From: Candidatus Finniella inopinata
GTDB lineage: Bacteria; Pseudomonadota; Alphaproteobacteria; Paracaedibacterales; CAITNM01
Assembly (NCBI GenBank): GCA_943322985.2
Contig: CALPGA020000012.1
Span: 1-34,127 of the forward strand
Length of the DNA stretch: 34,127 bases
Direction of reading: 5' to 3'
Shown here: positions 32,783 through 34,127 of the stretch, piece by piece
Numbering within the stretch: the first letter of the stretch is position 1
Layout of the letters: each line of letters starts with the position of its first letter
Position numbers and translations under genes: made by a program
The notes under the pieces: model-generated
Seen by the model: the letters and a program-made list of their open reading frames with translations, nothing else
What the model was told of the DNA's origin: nothing
Databases searched by the model: none

Positions 32783-34127
32783 ATGAAAAAAAATACTATA
32801 TTTAAATATTGCGTATCTCTGGCTATGGGGTTGGCATTGTCTTCTAGCCTTTGTGCTAGTTACGATGTAACAACCGTTGCCGGTGTTGCGGGCAGCTTTG
32901 CTCATACCGATGGAGTTGGTTCTGCAGCACGGTTCAAAAGCCCAGGCATGATGTCAATTGATCTCTCTTCGGGCAATTTATTAGAGCCTGACGGTGACAA
33001 TAACATAAGACAAATCACAACGGCTGGTGGAATATATTCTGTATCTACCTTGTTTGAATACACTGCTGGATTTCCGCCTGTAGAAGCAGTCTGTAGATAT
33101 ATAACCACCGATGGTACATCTACCATCTTGACAACTGATCAATACAGTTTTCTTTTCCAATGGATTCAATCTGGTGGAACGTATGTAATCTCCAACCAAT
33201 TAACAGGCGCTCCATTTGCGGGTTGGGGTCTCGTAGCTGATAGCAGTAATAATATTTTTATGACAGACTCAGTAGCTCAATTAATTTGGAAAATTTTACC
33301 AAATGGTTCATATTCTATTTTTGCAGGAACTGTTTTTTCTGCAGGTTCTGCAGATGGAACAGGAGCTGCGGCTAGATTCAATGGTATTACCGGTATTACT
33401 ATTGATAGCTCTAACAATCTTTATGCATCAGATACTGGTAACAAGACAATCCGCAAAATCACCCCTGCAGGTGTTGTAACCACCATTGCAGGAACTGCAG
33501 GATCATCTGGCTCTACTGATGCTGCAGGTTCTTCAGCACGGTTTAATAGCCCATGGGATATTGATATTGATGCTGCAGGCAACCTTTACATAGCCGACCG
33601 CGGTAACAACTTGATTCGTAAACTTACCAATAATAGTGGAACCTATACTGTATCAACGATTGCGGGCACTGCAGGATCATCTGGCTCTGCCGATGGAATA
33701 GGTGCTGCAGCAAGGTTTAACGCTCCTACTGGTCTTGCTGTCGATGCATCTGGAAATATTTTTGTAACAGATACCGGAAACAATACCATCCGTAGACTTG
33801 CTTACGTTCCTCCTACCACCACCATCACCACCATCACCATAGAAGTAGATGGCACTGATAGTGCAACAGTATCAGCCCCATTAGCAGCAACAACAGTTCA
33901 CAAAACTGGTGCGGGTACTTCTGTACTTTCTGGGAACAATTCAAGTGTGTCAACGCTTTCTATAGATGCAGGACTTGTGAAAGTTGCTGCCACTAATAAC
34001 ATGGGCGCTTCTCTTGCATTTGCTGGTGGAAATATGGAAGTCACATCAGGCACTGTTGCCGTTCCAACAGCTGCTGTTAATGCTGCTGCTACCATCACTA
34101 CCGATAGTGGTGCCGCTGTTTCTTCTA
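32783..34127 (+). CDS. NHL-repeat / autotransporter-type surface protein, copy 2 (3' end outside window)
   Basis: Open from ATG 32783 to the window edge, about 448 residues. Signal peptide MKKNTIFKYCVSLAMGLALS, up to LCA. NHL repeats with the same pattern as copy 1, including GITIDSSNNLYASDTGNKTI and GLAVDASGNIFVTDTGNNTI. The Thr-rich linker PPTTTITTITIEVDG is three residues longer than in copy 1. Passenger beta-strand repeats follow (HKTGAGTSVLSGNNSS; LAFAGGNMEVTSGTVAV). The first about 60 residues and those from about 230 on are close to copy 1; the segment between is strongly diverged, though still collinear in part. I infer an exported propeller presented by a type V-like C-terminus that is not in view. 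Confidence 0.85.
   Translation, partial: MKKNTIFKYCVSLAMGLALSSSLCASYDVTTVAGVAGSFAHTDGVGSAARFKSPGMMSIDLSSGNLLEPDGDNNIRQITTAGGIYSVSTLFEYTAGFPPVEAVCRYITTDGTSTILTTDQYSFLFQWIQSGGTYVISNQLTGAPFAGWGLVADSSNNIFMTDSVAQLIWKILPNGSYSIFAGTVFSAGSADGTGAAARFNGITGITIDSSNNLYASDTGNKTIRKITPAGVVTTIAGTAGSSGSTDAAGSSARFNSPWDIDIDAAGNLYIADRGNNLIRKLTNNSGTYTVSTIAGTAGSSGSADGIGAAARFNAPTGLAVDASGNIFVTDTGNNTIRRLAYVPPTTTITTITIEVDGTDSATVSAPLAATTVHKTGAGTSVLSGNNSSVSTLSIDAGLVKVAATNNMGASLAFAGGNMEVTSGTVAVPTAAVNAAATITTDSGAAVSS

Noticed and set aside
33815-33841. Short ACC/ATC repeats as a CRISPR-like array
   Set aside because: Units are 9 bp with no spacers and lie in frame in the NHL gene.

Overview
The window looks like an AT-rich chromosome segment from a host-associated alphaproteobacterium, most plausibly of the Holosporales/Rickettsiales type. 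The lineage call is inference. It rests on fliX (an alphaproteobacterial flagellar regulator), a GTA-type 3TM holin, the tRNA-Leu/tig/clpP block, dispersed palindromic repeats in the gaps, and many signal-peptide proteins with eukaryote-like domains. TGA is used as a stop, so the standard bacterial code applies. No transposase, rRNA or CRISPR array is visible.

Layout. Both ends hold the same kind of gene, facing outwards: a signal peptide, NHL beta-propeller repeats, then autotransporter-type beta-strand repeats (1-1146 minus; 32783-34127 plus; both run off the window). Next to the left copy are REP-like hairpins and a small phage-type cassette (1495-3722: an unknown protein with a 204-bp tandem duplication, a second small protein, a SleB-type cell-wall hydrolase and a 3TM holin). 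From 3803 to 7465 lie small secreted or membrane proteins, a secreted papain-like protease and a YafQ-type toxin without antitoxin. hisC-recG (7483-10661) is followed by a 1010-aa secreted protein with internal repeats, a secreted 2-oxoglutarate/Fe(II) oxygenase-like protein, an FMN reductase, fliX, a mutT-type Nudix gene, several more secreted unknowns, rocD and fabG. Then come palindromic repeats, a signal-peptide GNAT-like protein, an ankyrin protein, tamB-tamA, clpP-tig-tRNA-Leu(UAG), a DUF1796-like protein, another repeat cluster and the right-hand NHL gene.

How it fits together. Conserved functions are DNA repair and replication-fork rescue (recG, mutT), fatty-acid synthesis (fabG), protein quality control (tig, clpP), outer-membrane protein assembly (tamA/tamB) and amino-acid metabolism (hisC, rocD). 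Scattered between them are about a dozen single genes with N-terminal signal peptides and mostly unknown function. These look like an exported repertoire for living in or on a host cell. TamA/TamB would be a natural route for inserting autotransporter-type proteins such as the NHL proteins, although that link is inference.

The most notable signals are: (1) the inverted NHL-autotransporter paralogues, with identical and divergent blocks, a poly-C tract of 7 versus 8 in the two promoters and a 9-bp in-frame repeat difference, which together suggest a variable surface antigen system; (2) a family of hairpins with conserved loop and flanks but compensating stem changes; (3) an exported 2OG-oxygenase-like protein; (4) a copy of the fabG tail 1.3 kb downstream, bracketing the GNAT-like gene.
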